Shown here piece by piece: positions 15,617-24,722 of a DNA stretch of 64,000 nt; position 1 is the first letter of the stretch; the number at the start of each line of letters is the position of its first letter. The stretch is from positions 3,596,001 to 3,660,000 of the forward strand of contig NZ_CP058554.1 in assembly GCF_014109725.1 (NCBI RefSeq). Reading direction: 5' to 3'. The position numbers and the translations under genes are program-made. This DNA is from Comamonas piscis. Lineage in GTDB: Bacteria; Pseudomonadota; Gammaproteobacteria; Burkholderiales; Burkholderiaceae_C. The notes under the pieces are model-generated. The model saw nothing but the letters and a program-made list of their open reading frames with translations. It searched no databases and was not told where the DNA came from.

Positions 15617-18600
15617 TCACTGCGTGAGGCTGGCGTGCAGCTCCTGCACCGAGTACACCTCCAGATCGTCCATGTTGCGCAGTCCCTCTACGGCCGCCTC
15701 GGCACCAAAGATGGTGGTGAAGGTGGTCACGCGGGCCAGCAAGGCACTGGTACGGATGGCGCGCGAGTCGGCAATCGCGTTGCGGCGCTCTTCCACGGTG
15801 TTGATGACCATCGCAATTTCGTTGTTCTTGATCATGTCCACAATGTGCGGGCGGCCCTCGGTCACCTTGTTGACCGTCTGCACTTCGACGCCGGCGTCGG
15901 CAATCGCCGCAGCCGTGCCCCGGGTGGCGCAGAGCTGGAAGCCCATCGCAGCCAGTTCCTTGGCGATCTGCACCGCACGTGGCTTGTCTGCATTCTTCAC
16001 GGTCAGGAACACCTTGCCCGAGCGCGGCAGCTTGGTGCCGGCACCGATCTGGCTCTTGACATAGGCTTCGCCAAAGGTTTTGCCCACACCCATCACTTCA
16101 CCGGTGGATTTCATCTCGGGGCCGAGGATGGTGTCCACACCGGGGAACTTGACGAAGGGGAATACTGCTTCCTTGACGCTGAAATAAGGCGGGGTCACTT
16201 CTTGGGTGATGCCCTGCTCTTCGAGCGTATCGCCCACCATGCAGCGTGCTGCCACCTTGGCCAGCTGGATGCCGGTGGCCTTGGAGACAAACGGCACCGT
16301 CCGCGAGGCGCGAGGGTTCACTTCCAGCACATAGATGATGTCCTTGCCGTCGCGCTCCTGGATGGCGAACTGCACATTCATCAGGCCCACCACATTCAGG
16401 CCTTCGGCCATGGCTGCGGTCTGGCGCTTGATCTCGTCGACCGTGGCCTTGCTCAGGTAGTAAGGCGGCAGCGAGCAGGCCGAGTCACCGGAGTGCACGC
16501 CCGCTTGCTCGATGTGCTCCATCACACCGCCGATGAACACCTTGCCGGTGCGGTCGCGCACGCAGTCCACATCGCATTCGATGGCGTTGGACAGGAAGTG
16601 GTCCAGCAGCACCGGGGAGTCGTGCGACACCTTCACCGCTTCGCGCATGTAGCGCTCCAGATCGCGCTCTTCGTGCACGATCTCCATCGCGCGGCCACCC
16701 AGCACGTAGCTCGGGCGCACCACCAGCGGGTAGCCCAGCTCGCGGGCGTGTTCCATCGCCTGCGCTTCGGTACGCGCCGTCGCGTTCGGCGGTTGGCGCA
16801 GGTTCATGGTTTGCAGCATCTGCTGGAAACGCTCACGGTCTTCAGCCGCGTCGATCATGTCCGGCGTGGTGCCGACAATCGGCACACCGGCCTCTTCCAG
16901 CGCCAGCGCCAGCTTGAGCGGGGTTTGGCCGCCGTACTGCACGATCACGCCCACGGGCTTTTCAACGGCCACGATTTCCAGCACGTCTTCCAATGTCACG
17001 GGCTCGAAGTACAGACGGTCCGAGGTGTCGTAGTCGGTCGACACGGTTTCGGGGTTGCAGTTGACCATGATGGTTTCATAACCATCCTCGCGCATCGCAA
17101 GCGCTGCGTGCACGCAGCAGTAGTCAAACTCGATGCCTTGGCCGATGCGATTGGGGCCGCCACCGAGCACCATGATCTTTTTCTTGTCGCTGGGCTGGGC
17201 TTCGCACTCTTCGTCGTAGGTCGAGTACATGTAGGCCGTGTTGGTCGAGAACTCGGCCGCGCAGGTATCGACGCGCTTGAACACCGGGCGCACATTCAGC
17301 GCATGGCGCGCTTCGCGCACGGCCTTGTCGGTGGTGTGCAGCAGCTTGGCCAGGCGGCGATCCGAGAAGCCCTTTTGCTTGAGGCTGCGCAGGTCTTCGG
17401 CCGACAGCGCGGCCAGCGCCTTGTCATCACCCTGGGCTTCGGTGTGCTTGTCCAGCGCCAGTTCCAGCTTGATGATCTCTTCGATCTGCACCAGGAACCA
17501 CTTGTCGATCTTGGTGATGTTGTGCACTTCGTCCAGCGACCAGCCAGCAGCAAAGGCATCGCCCACGTACCAGATACGGTCGGGACCGGGCTCGCCCAGT
17601 TCCTTTTCCAGAATCTCGCGGTCCTGGGTTTTCTCGTTCATGCCGTCCACGCCCACTTCCAGGCCGCGCAGCGCCTTCTGGAACGATTCCTGGAAGGTCC
17701 GGCCCATGGCCATCACTTCGCCCACGGACTTCATCTGCGTGGTCAGGCGGTTGTCGGCCGTCGGGAATTTCTCGAAGGCGAAACGTGGGATCTTGGTGAC
17801 CACATAGTCGATGGTCGGCTCGAACGACGCCGGGGTCTTGCCACCGGTGATGTCGTTCTTCAGCTCATCCAAGGTAAAGCCCACGGCCAGCTTGGCAGCG
17901 ATCTTGGCAATCGGGAAACCCGTGGCCTTGGAGGCCAGTGCCGACGAACGCGACACGCGGGGGTTCATCTCGATGACGACCATGCGGCCATCCTTGGGAT
18001 TGATCGAGAACTGCACATTGGAGCCACCGGTGTCCACACCGATCTCGCGCAGCACAGCCAGCGAGGCATTGCGCAGGATCTGGTATTCCTTGTCGGTCAG
18101 GGTCTGGGCAGGGGCCACGGTGATCGAGTCACCGGTGTGTACGCCCATGGGGTCCAGGTTCTCGATCGAGCAGACGATGATGCAGTTGTCAGCGGTGTCG
18201 CGCACCACTTCCATCTCGTACTCTTTCCAGCCCAGCAGCGATTCTTCAATCAGCAGCTCATTGGTGGGCGATGCCTCCAGACCGCGCTTGCAGATGACTT
18301 CAAATTCTTCCGGGTTGTAGGCAATGCCGCCGCCGGTGCCGCCCAGGGTGAAGCTGGGGCGAATCACGGTGGGGAAGCCCACCTGGCGCTGCACATCCCA
18401 GGCCTCTTCCATCGTGTGCGCAATGCCCGAGCGGGCAGAGCCCAGCCCGATCTTGGTCATCGCATCCTTGAACTTGAGGCGGTCTTCGGCCTTGTCGATG
18501 GCTTCGGGCTTGGCGCCAATCAGCTCGACTTTGTATTTGTCGAGCACGCCGTGCTTCCACAGGTCCAGCGCGCAGTTCAGCGCGGTCTGGCCGCCCATGG

Positions 18601-18865
18601 TGGGCAGAATCGCATCGGGACGTTCCTTGGCAATGATCTTCTCGACCGTTTGCCAGGTGATGGGCTCGATGTAGGTGACATCGGCTGTGGCCGGGTCGGT
18701 CATGATCGTCGCAGGGTTGCTGTTGATCAGGATGACCTTGTAGCCCTCCTCGCGCAGTGCCTTGCAGGCTTGCACGCCGGAGTAGTCGAATTCGCAGGCC
18801 TGGCCGATGATGATCGGGCCAGCGCCAATGATGAGAATGCTTTTGAGATCTGTGCGTTTAGACAT
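15617..18865 (-). CDS. carB: Carbamoyl-phosphate synthase large subunit CarB
   Basis: This 1082-residue enzyme makes carbamoyl phosphate from bicarbonate, ATP and ammonia delivered by CarA, for arginine and pyrimidines. Two homologous ATP-grasp halves are visible. The first starts IIIGAGPIIIGQACEFDYSG and has the SFTLGGTGGGIAYN loop. The second starts VLGGGPNRIGQGIEFDYCC and has VRPSYVLGGRAMEIV. The C-terminal MGS-like allosteric domain begins near GKVFLTVKNADKPRAVQIA and ends at the stop. Length is normal. A 119-codon unknown gene separates it from carA, and the long frames on the opposite strand are shadows. Confidence 0.99.
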   Translation of the reverse strand: MSKRTDLKSILIIGAGPIIIGQACEFDYSGVQACKALREEGYKVILINSNPATIMTDPATADVTYIEPITWQTVEKIIAKERPDAILPTMGGQTALNCALDLWKHGVLDKYKVELIGAKPEAIDKAEDRLKFKDAMTKIGLGSARSGIAHTMEEAWDVQRQVGFPTVIRPSFTLGGTGGGIAYNPEEFEVICKRGLEASPTNELLIEESLLGWKEYEMEVVRDTADNCIIVCSIENLDPMGVHTGDSITVAPAQTLTDKEYQILRNASLAVLREIGVDTGGSNVQFSINPKDGRMVVIEMNPRVSRSSALASKATGFPIAKIAAKLAVGFTLDELKNDITGGKTPASFEPTIDYVVTKIPRFAFEKFPTADNRLTTQMKSVGEVMAMGRTFQESFQKALRGLEVGVDGMNEKTQDREILEKELGEPGPDRIWYVGDAFAAGWSLDEVHNITKIDKWFLVQIEEIIKLELALDKHTEAQGDDKALAALSAEDLRSLKQKGFSDRRLAKLLHTTDKAVREARHALNVRPVFKRVDTCAAEFSTNTAYMYSTYDEECEAQPSDKKKIMVLGGGPNRIGQGIEFDYCCVHAALAMREDGYETIMVNCNPETVSTDYDTSDRLYFEPVTLEDVLEIVAVEKPVGVIVQYGGQTPLKLALALEEAGVPIVGTTPDMIDAAEDRERFQQMLQTMNLRQPPNATARTEAQAMEHARELGYPLVVRPSYVLGGRAMEIVHEERDLERYMREAVKVSHDSPVLLDHFLSNAIECDVDCVRDRTGKVFIGGVMEHIEQAGVHSGDSACSLPPYYLSKATVDEIKRQTAAMAEGLNVVGLMNVQFAIQERDGKDIIYVLEVNPRASRTVPFVSKATGIQLAKVAARCMVGDTLEEQGITQEVTPPYFSVKEAVFPFVKFPGVDTILGPEMKSTGEVMGVGKTFGEAYVKSQIGAGTKLPRSGKVFLTVKNADKPRAVQIAKELAAMGFQLCATRGTAAAIADAGVEVQTVNKVTEGRPHIVDMIKNNEIAMVINTVEERRNAIADSRAIRTSALLARVTTFTTIFGAEAAVEGLRNMDDLEVYSVQELHASLTQ

Positions 18866-18930
18866 GAGGCTCGCCTTGCAGTCGCGCGCGCTGGCTGGCT
18901 GCCCTGGTAGGCAGACGCCCAGCGCTGGGG

Positions 18931-19290
18931 TTATACGCGGTCGTTATCTAATTTGTTCAAAATGGCCAGGACACGGGCCTCGGGCAGGCTTTTCTGCATC
19001 AGCTGCAGCAGGCCATCCCCTTGCACCATGGGGCGCAGCACCTGCGCCTCGGCTTCGTAGAACTTGGCGTCCCACTCGGCCATCACCTGGTCGAAATCCT
19101 CGTCTGTCATGGTCTTGCACTTGGACACGATGGTGACCAGCGGCAAGGCCTTGTTGTCGAGGAAGGATTTTTTATAGGGCTTTTGCTGCCAGCGCGCCAT
19201 GAACCACTCCTTGTGCTCAGGCGACAAGGTCATGATGCGCTTGCTGATCGCTTTCTCGAGGGTGGCGATGGGAAAGGAGAACAGTTTCAC
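18931..19290 (-). CDS. Small hypothetical protein between carA and carB
   Basis: This 119-residue cytoplasmic-looking protein has no recognised domain. It is rich in charged and aromatic residues (SPEHKEWFMARWQQKPYKKS), with a helical acidic middle (MTDEDFDQVMAEWDAKFYEA) and a Leu-rich C-terminus. Its place, 58 bp downstream of carA and 65 bp upstream of carB in the same direction, and a codon pattern like its neighbours argue that it is real and expressed with the two subunits. Whether it touches carbamoyl phosphate metabolism is unknown. Confidence 0.7.
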   Translation of the reverse strand: MKLFSFPIATLEKAISKRIMTLSPEHKEWFMARWQQKPYKKSFLDNKALPLVTIVSKCKTMTDEDFDQVMAEWDAKFYEAEAQVLRPMVQGDGLLQLMQKSLPEARVLAILNKLDNDRV

Positions 19291-19348
19291 GGCAGCAAAT
19301 TCCTTGGCTTCTGGGTGGACGGTGACTGGCAGCAGCGCAGGCGGGCCA

Positions 19349-20536
19349 TCAGGCCTTCTTGTGCTTGCGCATCAGGTCCACAAAACGGTCGAACAGGTAC
19401 GACACATCATGCGGTCCGGGCGATGCCTCAGGGTGGCCCTGGAAGCAGAAGGCGGGGCGGTCGGTGCGCTCCATGCCCTGCAGGGTGCCATCGAACAGGC
19501 TCACATGCGTGGCACGGGTGTGGGCTGGCAGGGTGTCCAGATCCACCGCGAAACCGTGGTTCTGGCTGGTGATGCAGACACGGCCGGAGTCCAGATCCTT
19601 CACAGGGTGGTTGGCACCGTGGTGGCTGTTTTGCATCTTGAAGGTCTTGGCACCGCTGGCCAGCGCCATGATCTGGTGACCCAGGCAAATGCCAAAGGTG
19701 GGCACGCCGCTGTCCATGATCGTGCGCGCAGCATCAATGGCGTAGTCGCAAGGCTCTGGATCGCCAGGGCCGTTGGACAGGAACACGCCATCGGGCTGGT
19801 ACTTGAGCACGTCGGCAGCCGAGGTCTGCGCTGGCACCACCGTCACGCGGCAACCGCGCTGGGCCAGCATGCGCAGGATGTTTTTCTTGACGCCGTAGTC
19901 AAAGGCCACCACGTGGAAGCTGTGGTCCTGCAACTTGCCGTAGCCTGGCGTGCCGTCAGCACGGAACAGCTGCCACTCGGTCTGCACCCATTCGTAGGAT
20001 TGGGTGACACTGACCACCTTGGCCAGATCCAGGCCCTTCATGCTGGGCGCAGCCTTAGCAGCGGCCAGGGCCTCGTCGATGCGGGCTTGCGAGACTTGTT
20101 CGCCAGCGGCCAGACCCACGATGGCGCCATTTTGCGCACCCTTGTCGCGCAGATGGCGGGTCAGCTTGCGGGTATCGATGTTGGCAATGGAGACCGTGTT
20201 GCTGCGAACCAGGTATTCCGACAGGGTTTCCGTGCTTCGGAAATTGCTGGCCAGCAAGGGCAGGTTCTTGATGATCAGGCCAGCAGCAAAGACTTTGTCG
20301 GACTCAATATCTTCCGCATTGATCCCGTAGTTGCCGATGTGCGGATACGTGAGTGTCACGATCTGCTGGCAGTAGCTGGGGTCGGTGAGGATTTCCTGGT
20401 AACCGGTCATCGCGGTGTTGAACACCACTTCGCCAGTCGTGGTGCCTTGCGCACCGATTGAGTTGCCAATAAAGACCGTGCCGTCTGCGAGCGCCAGAAT
20501 GGCGGGAGGAAACGCGCTCTGTTGAGACAAAAACAC
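19349..20536 (-). CDS. carA: Carbamoyl-phosphate synthase small subunit CarA
   Basis: This 395-residue glutaminase subunit passes ammonia to CarB. The N-terminal small-subunit domain starts PPAILALADGTVFIGNSIGA. The class I glutamine amidotransferase domain has the nucleophile Cys284 in TFGICLGHQIMALA, and the partner His and Glu in CFQGHPEASPGPHD. The start codon is GTG at 20536. GGAG lies six bases upstream but forms the 3' arm of a hairpin, which suggests translation control. The gene heads the carA-ORF-carB unit. Confidence 0.98.
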   Translation of the reverse strand: MFLSQQSAFPPAILALADGTVFIGNSIGAQGTTTGEVVFNTAMTGYQEILTDPSYCQQIVTLTYPHIGNYGINAEDIESDKVFAAGLIIKNLPLLASNFRSTETLSEYLVRSNTVSIANIDTRKLTRHLRDKGAQNGAIVGLAAGEQVSQARIDEALAAAKAAPSMKGLDLAKVVSVTQSYEWVQTEWQLFRADGTPGYGKLQDHSFHVVAFDYGVKKNILRMLAQRGCRVTVVPAQTSAADVLKYQPDGVFLSNGPGDPEPCDYAIDAARTIMDSGVPTFGICLGHQIMALASGAKTFKMQNSHHGANHPVKDLDSGRVCITSQNHGFAVDLDTLPAHTRATHVSLFDGTLQGMERTDRPAFCFQGHPEASPGPHDVSYLFDRFVDLMRKHKKA

Positions 20537-20670
20537 TGGGTTCTCCGGATGGTTACGGGTCGCCCGGAGCCTTTGGTGGACCTGGGGACCACCACGAAGA
20601 CTGTGCTTATGAGAGATTGCTTTGAGTGCAGCCGGGCGACGTGATTACTTGAAAGCCACCCATTGTAGCG
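20537..20670 (-). promoter_or_regulatory. carA leader with a hairpin covering the ribosome-binding site
   Basis: Just before the GTG, minus-strand CTCCGG (20569-20564) and CCGGAG (20548-20543) form a 6-bp stem, and the 3' arm contains the GGAG that serves carA. A GGTGGTCC/GGTCCACC near-inverted repeat lies upstream, and TACAAT near 20665 is a possible -10. The leader would be about 120 nt. No known riboswitch was recognised; the rest of the gap up to 20834 shows nothing further. Confidence 0.5.
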
Positions 20671-20834
20671 TGCAAGCTGCATTCTGAGTGGGCGCAGGGG
20701 ATGATTTCAGGGGCAAAGCCGCAAAAATTACACACTCTGCGCAGAGGATGCAAAACGCAGAGCGTACAAACAACAGTAAAAATACACAAAGCGCATACTC
20801 GTTACCCCCTGAATTTTCAGCTCCCTGTGGGACC

Positions 20835-21620
20835 TCAAACAGCGCGCGCAGCGGCACTGGCATGCAGGCAGATGGCAGCAGCGGCGCCCACATTCAGCGA
20901 CTCCTCGCCACCCGGCTGGGTGATGCGGATATGCTGGTTGGCTGCCATTTGCAGCGCCTCAGACACGCCCTGGCCCTCATGGCCCATGACCCAGGTGCAG
21001 GGCCAGGGCAGCTGAGCGCGGTGCAGCCAATCGCCTTGGTGCGAGCTGGTCACCAACAGCGGCTGCTGCAGTGCCAGTACCTCATCGACCGAGGCATTCT
21101 CGACCAGGTGCAGCGCAAAATGCGCCCCCATGCCAGCGCGCAGCACCTTGCCACTCCACAGCGCCGCCGAGCCTTTGAGTGCAATCACCTGGCCAAAACC
21201 AAAGGCCGAGGCACTGCGCAGAATGGAGCCGACATTGCCAGCATCCTGCACGCGATCCAGCACCACAGCGGCCAAACCGGACTGTATGACAGCTTGCTGC
21301 ACCGGCAGATCCATCAAAAAGCCAAAAGGCGCGGGCGATGGCAAGGGGCTGAGGCTGGCGAACAAGGCAGTGTCGATGACGATGTTCTTGCCCGCCTCGC
21401 GCGCATAGACGTTGCCTGGCGACTGCCAGAACTGCTCGGAAAACACGCCAATGGCCGGCTTGACCCCGCGCGCCAGCGCCGCGCGACAGAGGTGGTCACC
21501 CTCGATCCAGTAGCGCCCTTGCTTGCGGTAGGCGGCGCCGTCTTCCATCAGGCGGCGCAGATCCTTGACCAAGGCGTTGTCACGCGACTGGATAAAAACG
21601 GCTTGGTGGTCTTGGGACAC
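20835..21620 (-). CDS. TrmH/SpoU-family RNA 2'-O-methyltransferase
   Basis: This protein of about 261 residues has an N-terminal substrate-binding part (QSRDNALVKDLRRLMEDGAA) and a SPOUT knot domain. The SPOUT motifs are VLDRVQDAGNVGSILRSASA, TWVMGHEGQGVSEAL and ITQPGGEESLNVGAAAAICL. These enzymes methylate ribose 2'-OH groups in rRNA or tRNA; the site cannot be told. I chose GTG at 21620 because AAAGGAA lies well placed before it. An in-frame TTG/ATG pair at 21662/21659 lacks a ribosome-binding site. It is the last gene of the long bam-lpx block. Confidence 0.92.
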   Translation of the reverse strand: MSQDHQAVFIQSRDNALVKDLRRLMEDGAAYRKQGRYWIEGDHLCRAALARGVKPAIGVFSEQFWQSPGNVYAREAGKNIVIDTALFASLSPLPSPAPFGFLMDLPVQQAVIQSGLAAVVLDRVQDAGNVGSILRSASAFGFGQVIALKGSAALWSGKVLRAGMGAHFALHLVENASVDEVLALQQPLLVTSSHQGDWLHRAQLPWPCTWVMGHEGQGVSEALQMAANQHIRITQPGGEESLNVGAAAAICLHASAAARAV

Positions 21621-21678
21621 AGAATATTCCTTTGGGCAGCCTTTGGGCTGCAAGCGCATCAATAGCGGGAGAGCCGAC

Positions 21679-22314
21679 TCAGGCGTCCAGCTTCCGCAAA
21701 CCCATCACCTGGGCTACTGGGGAGAAGGAACGGCGATGCTCCGGGCAAGCACCAAAACTCTGCAGCGCGGCCAGATGCACTGCCGTGCCATAGCCTTTGT
21801 GCGCGGCAAAACCATACTGCGGGTACAGCCGGTCCATGTCCTGGCACCAGCGGTCGCGGTGAACCTTGGCCAAAATGGATGCGGCCGAGATGGACTGCAC
21901 CAACGCATCGCCTTTGACGATCGCCTCGGCGGGCACTTCCAGGCGCGGAATGCGGTTGCCATCGACCAGCACACGCACGGGTTTGAGGCGCAGGCCATTC
22001 ACCGCGCGCTGCATGGCTAGCATGGTGGCCTGCAAAATATTGAGGCCATCCACCTCTTCCACGGTGGCCAACGCGATCGAGCAGCACAGCGCCTTGCCCC
22101 AGATCTCGTCATAGAGGCGCTCACGCGTGCGCGCCGTGAGCTTTTTGGAATCCGCCAGCCCGGCAATGGGCGAGCGCTCATCCAGAATCACCGCAGCAGC
22201 CACCACCGGGCCCGCCAAGGGACCCCGCCCTGCCTCATCCACACCCGCAACCAAGCCCGGCGGATGCCAGGGCAGGCTGCCCTGGTCAGACAGAGAGAAT
22301 TTTTTGGATGGCAT
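21679..22314 (-). CDS. rnhB: Ribonuclease HII RnhB
   Basis: This 211-residue enzyme cuts the RNA strand at ribonucleotides in DNA duplexes. The signature LVAGVDEAGRGPLAGPVVAA carries the first catalytic Asp and Glu. DSKKLTARTR and VDGNRIPRLEVPAEAIVKGD follow, then SISAASILAKVHRDR and the GFAAHKGYGTAVH block. Start 22314 (MPSKKFSLSDQ) overlaps the end of lpxB by 29 bp, a usual arrangement for lpxB-rnhB, so expression is probably coupled. Confidence 0.96.
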   Translation of the reverse strand: MPSKKFSLSDQGSLPWHPPGLVAGVDEAGRGPLAGPVVAAAVILDERSPIAGLADSKKLTARTRERLYDEIWGKALCCSIALATVEEVDGLNILQATMLAMQRAVNGLRLKPVRVLVDGNRIPRLEVPAEAIVKGDALVQSISAASILAKVHRDRWCQDMDRLYPQYGFAAHKGYGTAVHLAALQSFGACPEHRRSFSPVAQVMGLRKLDA

Positions 22315-23449
22315 CGGCAGCAAGCTTTGGGGTGTCCCTGCGCAGTTCCAGGTGCAGGTCGTGAAAACGCTGCTCCAACTGGGCCAGGCGTGCTGGATCA
22401 AGGCGCGGCGCGTCCAACCATTGCGTCACGGCCTCGGCCAAGGCCTCGGGCGTGGCGGCCGCTTGCAGCAGCTCGGGCACGACAAAGTCTTGGCACAGGA
22501 TATTGGGCAAACCCACCCAGGGCTGCAATTGCTTTCTGAGCATCAAGCGCCAGCTGATGGCATGCATGTGGTAGCTGATCACCATTGGCCGCTTGTACAG
22601 CGCCGCTTCCAAAGTGGCGGTACCGCTGGCAATCAAGGTGCAATCACAGGCCTCAAGCGCCAAGTGCGACTGGCCATCCAGCACACGGATACGATCCAAT
22701 ATCCCGCATTCAGCAGCCAGCGCATCAATACGTGCGCGCAAAGCCGGAACGGCAGGGACGATGATTGTAAGCGAAGGTCGCGCCTGCAAAAGGCGCGCAG
22801 CGGCCAGAAAGAATGGCTTGGCGATGTAGCTGACTTCAGAGGCGCGGCTGCCCGGCAGCACGGCCAGCACTTCGCCATCCAACGGCAAGCCGAGCTGCTG
22901 GCGAGCCGCTGCACGATTGGGCTGCAGCGGAATCACATTGGCCAACGGATGGCCGACATAGGTCGCCGCAATGCCATGCTGGGCCAGCAAGGACGGCTCG
23001 AAAGGGAAGATGCAGAGCACATGGTCGGCCGAGCGGCGGATCTTCTCGACCCGCTCAGGGCGCCAGGCCCAGATCGAAGGGCAGACAAAATGCACGGTCT
23101 TGATGCCCTGGGCACGCAAGCGCTCCTCGACACCGAGATTGAAATCCGGGGCATCCACACCGACGAAGAGTTTGGGCGGCTGCGCCGTCAAACGCTGTAC
23201 CAGCTGCTTGCGAATGCGCAAGATCCCCCAGATCCGGCGCACCAACTCAGCGCTATAGCCATGCACCGCCAGGCGCTCGCTCGGCCACCAGGCATCAAAC
23301 CCGGCTTGGGCCATGCGCGGCCCGCCAATACCGGCTGAGCGCAGACCTGGGAAATCATTCGCCAGCCCCTGCAGCACCAAGCCGGCCAGCAGATCGCCCG
23401 AGGTCTCTCCGGCCACCATGGCCAAAAAAAGGTCTTGATGCTTGTCCAT
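22286..23449 (-). CDS. lpxB: Lipid-A-disaccharide synthase LpxB
   Basis: This 387-residue peripheral membrane glycosyltransferase (GT19) joins UDP-diacylglucosamine and lipid X to give the tetraacyl disaccharide. Characteristic blocks are LFLAMVAGETSGDLLAGLVL at the N-terminus, VGVDAPDFNLGVEERLRAQG, HFVCPSIWAWRPERVEKIRR, and VLPGSRASEVSYIAKPF. ASGTATLEAALYKRPMVISY forms the nucleotide pocket. It lies 13 bp downstream of lpxA and overlaps rnhB. Confidence 0.99.
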   Translation of the reverse strand: MDKHQDLFLAMVAGETSGDLLAGLVLQGLANDFPGLRSAGIGGPRMAQAGFDAWWPSERLAVHGYSAELVRRIWGILRIRKQLVQRLTAQPPKLFVGVDAPDFNLGVEERLRAQGIKTVHFVCPSIWAWRPERVEKIRRSADHVLCIFPFEPSLLAQHGIAATYVGHPLANVIPLQPNRAAARQQLGLPLDGEVLAVLPGSRASEVSYIAKPFFLAAARLLQARPSLTIIVPAVPALRARIDALAAECGILDRIRVLDGQSHLALEACDCTLIASGTATLEAALYKRPMVISYHMHAISWRLMLRKQLQPWVGLPNILCQDFVVPELLQAAATPEALAEAVTQWLDAPRLDPARLAQLEQRFHDLHLELRRDTPKLAADAIQKILSV

Positions 23450-23462
23450 AAGGCTTGGCGCT

Positions 23463-24263
23463 TCAGCGCACGATACCGCGCGTGGACTGCCGCAGAAAGT
23501 CGAGCATCAACTGCACATCGGCCTGGGCCTCGGCTTCGCAGCTGCTGTGCAGATTGTCGAGCGCGTCCACCGCCGCCTGCAAGGTCAGGCCACTGCGATA
23601 AACCACACGGTAGGCCTGCTTGATGACGGCCAGGCGCTCGGCACTGAAACCGCGCCGGCGCAGACCTTCCAGATTGAGGCCGCGCACCGCCAGCGGATGG
23701 CCATCGACCATGCAGAATGGGGGTACATCTTGGCTGATATGGCTGGCAAAACCGGCCATCACATGGGCGCCCACCTTGGTGTACTGGTGTACACCCGACA
23801 GACCGCCAATGATCGCCCAGTCCGCCACATGCACATGGCCCGCCAAGGTGGCGTTGTTGGCCAGGATGGTCTGGTTGCCAAGCTGGCAGTCATGGGCAAT
23901 GTGTACATAGGCCATGATCCAGTTGTCATCGCCAATGCGGGTGACACCACCATCCTGGGCGGTGCCGGTATTGAAGGTGCAGAACTCGCGGATGGTATTG
24001 CGGTGACCGATCTCCAGACGGGTCGGCTCACCGGCATATTTCTTGTCCTGCGGCACGCCGCCCAGCGCGGCATGCGAATGGATCACATTGGACTCACCGA
24101 TCGTGGTGATGCCCTCGATCACACAGTGCGAACCCACACGGGTGTGGGCGCCAATGCAAACCTGGGGGCCAATAACTGCGTACGGCCCAACTGACACCGT
24201 AGGGTGCAACTGGGCCGCAGGGTCAATGATCGCCGTGGGGTGGATGGGGCTGACCGCCGTCAT
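23463..24263 (-). CDS. lpxA: UDP-N-acetylglucosamine acyltransferase LpxA
   Basis: This 266-residue enzyme adds a 3-hydroxyacyl chain from ACP to UDP-GlcNAc, the first step of lipid A. The left-handed beta helix is seen as hexapeptide repeats (IHPTAIIDPAAQLHPTVSVG and so on). The catalytic His region reads VYVHIAHDCQLGNQ-like (AYVHIAHDCQLGNQTILANN). A helical C-terminus (GLRRRGFSAERLAVIKQAYR) follows. It lies 6 bp after fabZ, in the lpxD-fabZ-lpxA-lpxB order. Confidence 0.99.
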   Translation of the reverse strand: MTAVSPIHPTAIIDPAAQLHPTVSVGPYAVIGPQVCIGAHTRVGSHCVIEGITTIGESNVIHSHAALGGVPQDKKYAGEPTRLEIGHRNTIREFCTFNTGTAQDGGVTRIGDDNWIMAYVHIAHDCQLGNQTILANNATLAGHVHVADWAIIGGLSGVHQYTKVGAHVMAGFASHISQDVPPFCMVDGHPLAVRGLNLEGLRRRGFSAERLAVIKQAYRVVYRSGLTLQAAVDALDNLHSSCEAEAQADVQLMLDFLRQSTRGIVR

Positions 24264-24269
24264 CTACCG

Positions 24270-24710
24270 TTATTCCACGTGGCGCATGGTGCACATCAGC
24301 TGCGCTTCGGCAGCCACTTCGCCTTCGACGCTGGCGACGGCATTGAACTTCCAGATACCGCCGCGCACGCGGTCGATGGTGATCTCCAGCACCAGCTGGT
24401 CACCCGGCACCACCGGGCGCTTGAAGCGGGCAGAGTCGATACCCACGAAGTAGTAGATGTTGTTCTCATCGGGCACCTGGCCCATGGCATCAAAGGCCAG
24501 CAGACCGGCCGCCTGGGCCAGTGCTTCCAGGATCAACACGCCAGGCATGACGGGGCGCCCGGGGAAGTGACCAGTGAAGAACGGCTCGTTGAACGTGACG
24601 TTCTTGATCGCCTTGATGCGGGTGTTGCTCTCAAGCTCCAGCACGCGATCCACCAGCAAGAAGGGGTAGCGGTGAGGCAGCTGCTTGAGAATTGCTTGAA
24701 TATCCATCAT
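24270..24710 (-). CDS. fabZ: 3-hydroxyacyl-ACP dehydratase FabZ
   Basis: This 146-residue hotdog-fold enzyme dehydrates 3-hydroxyacyl-ACP in fatty acid elongation. It carries LPHRYPFLLVDRVLELE and the catalytic block FTGHFPGRPVMPGVLILEAL with the active His and Glu. FabZ and LpxA draw on the same 3-hydroxyacyl-ACP pool, which is the usual explanation for their adjacency. It lies 12 bp after lpxD. Confidence 0.98.
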   Translation of the reverse strand: MMDIQAILKQLPHRYPFLLVDRVLELESNTRIKAIKNVTFNEPFFTGHFPGRPVMPGVLILEALAQAAGLLAFDAMGQVPDENNIYYFVGIDSARFKRPVVPGDQLVLEITIDRVRGGIWKFNAVASVEGEVAAEAQLMCTMRHVE

Positions 24711-24722
24711 TGTGAACTCGGC

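Noticed and set aside
15086..18910. A 1274-codon open frame on the plus strand
   Set aside because: It is antisense to carB and His/Gly/Asp-rich, as expected from the complement of GC-rich coding sequence. carB itself has full family motifs.
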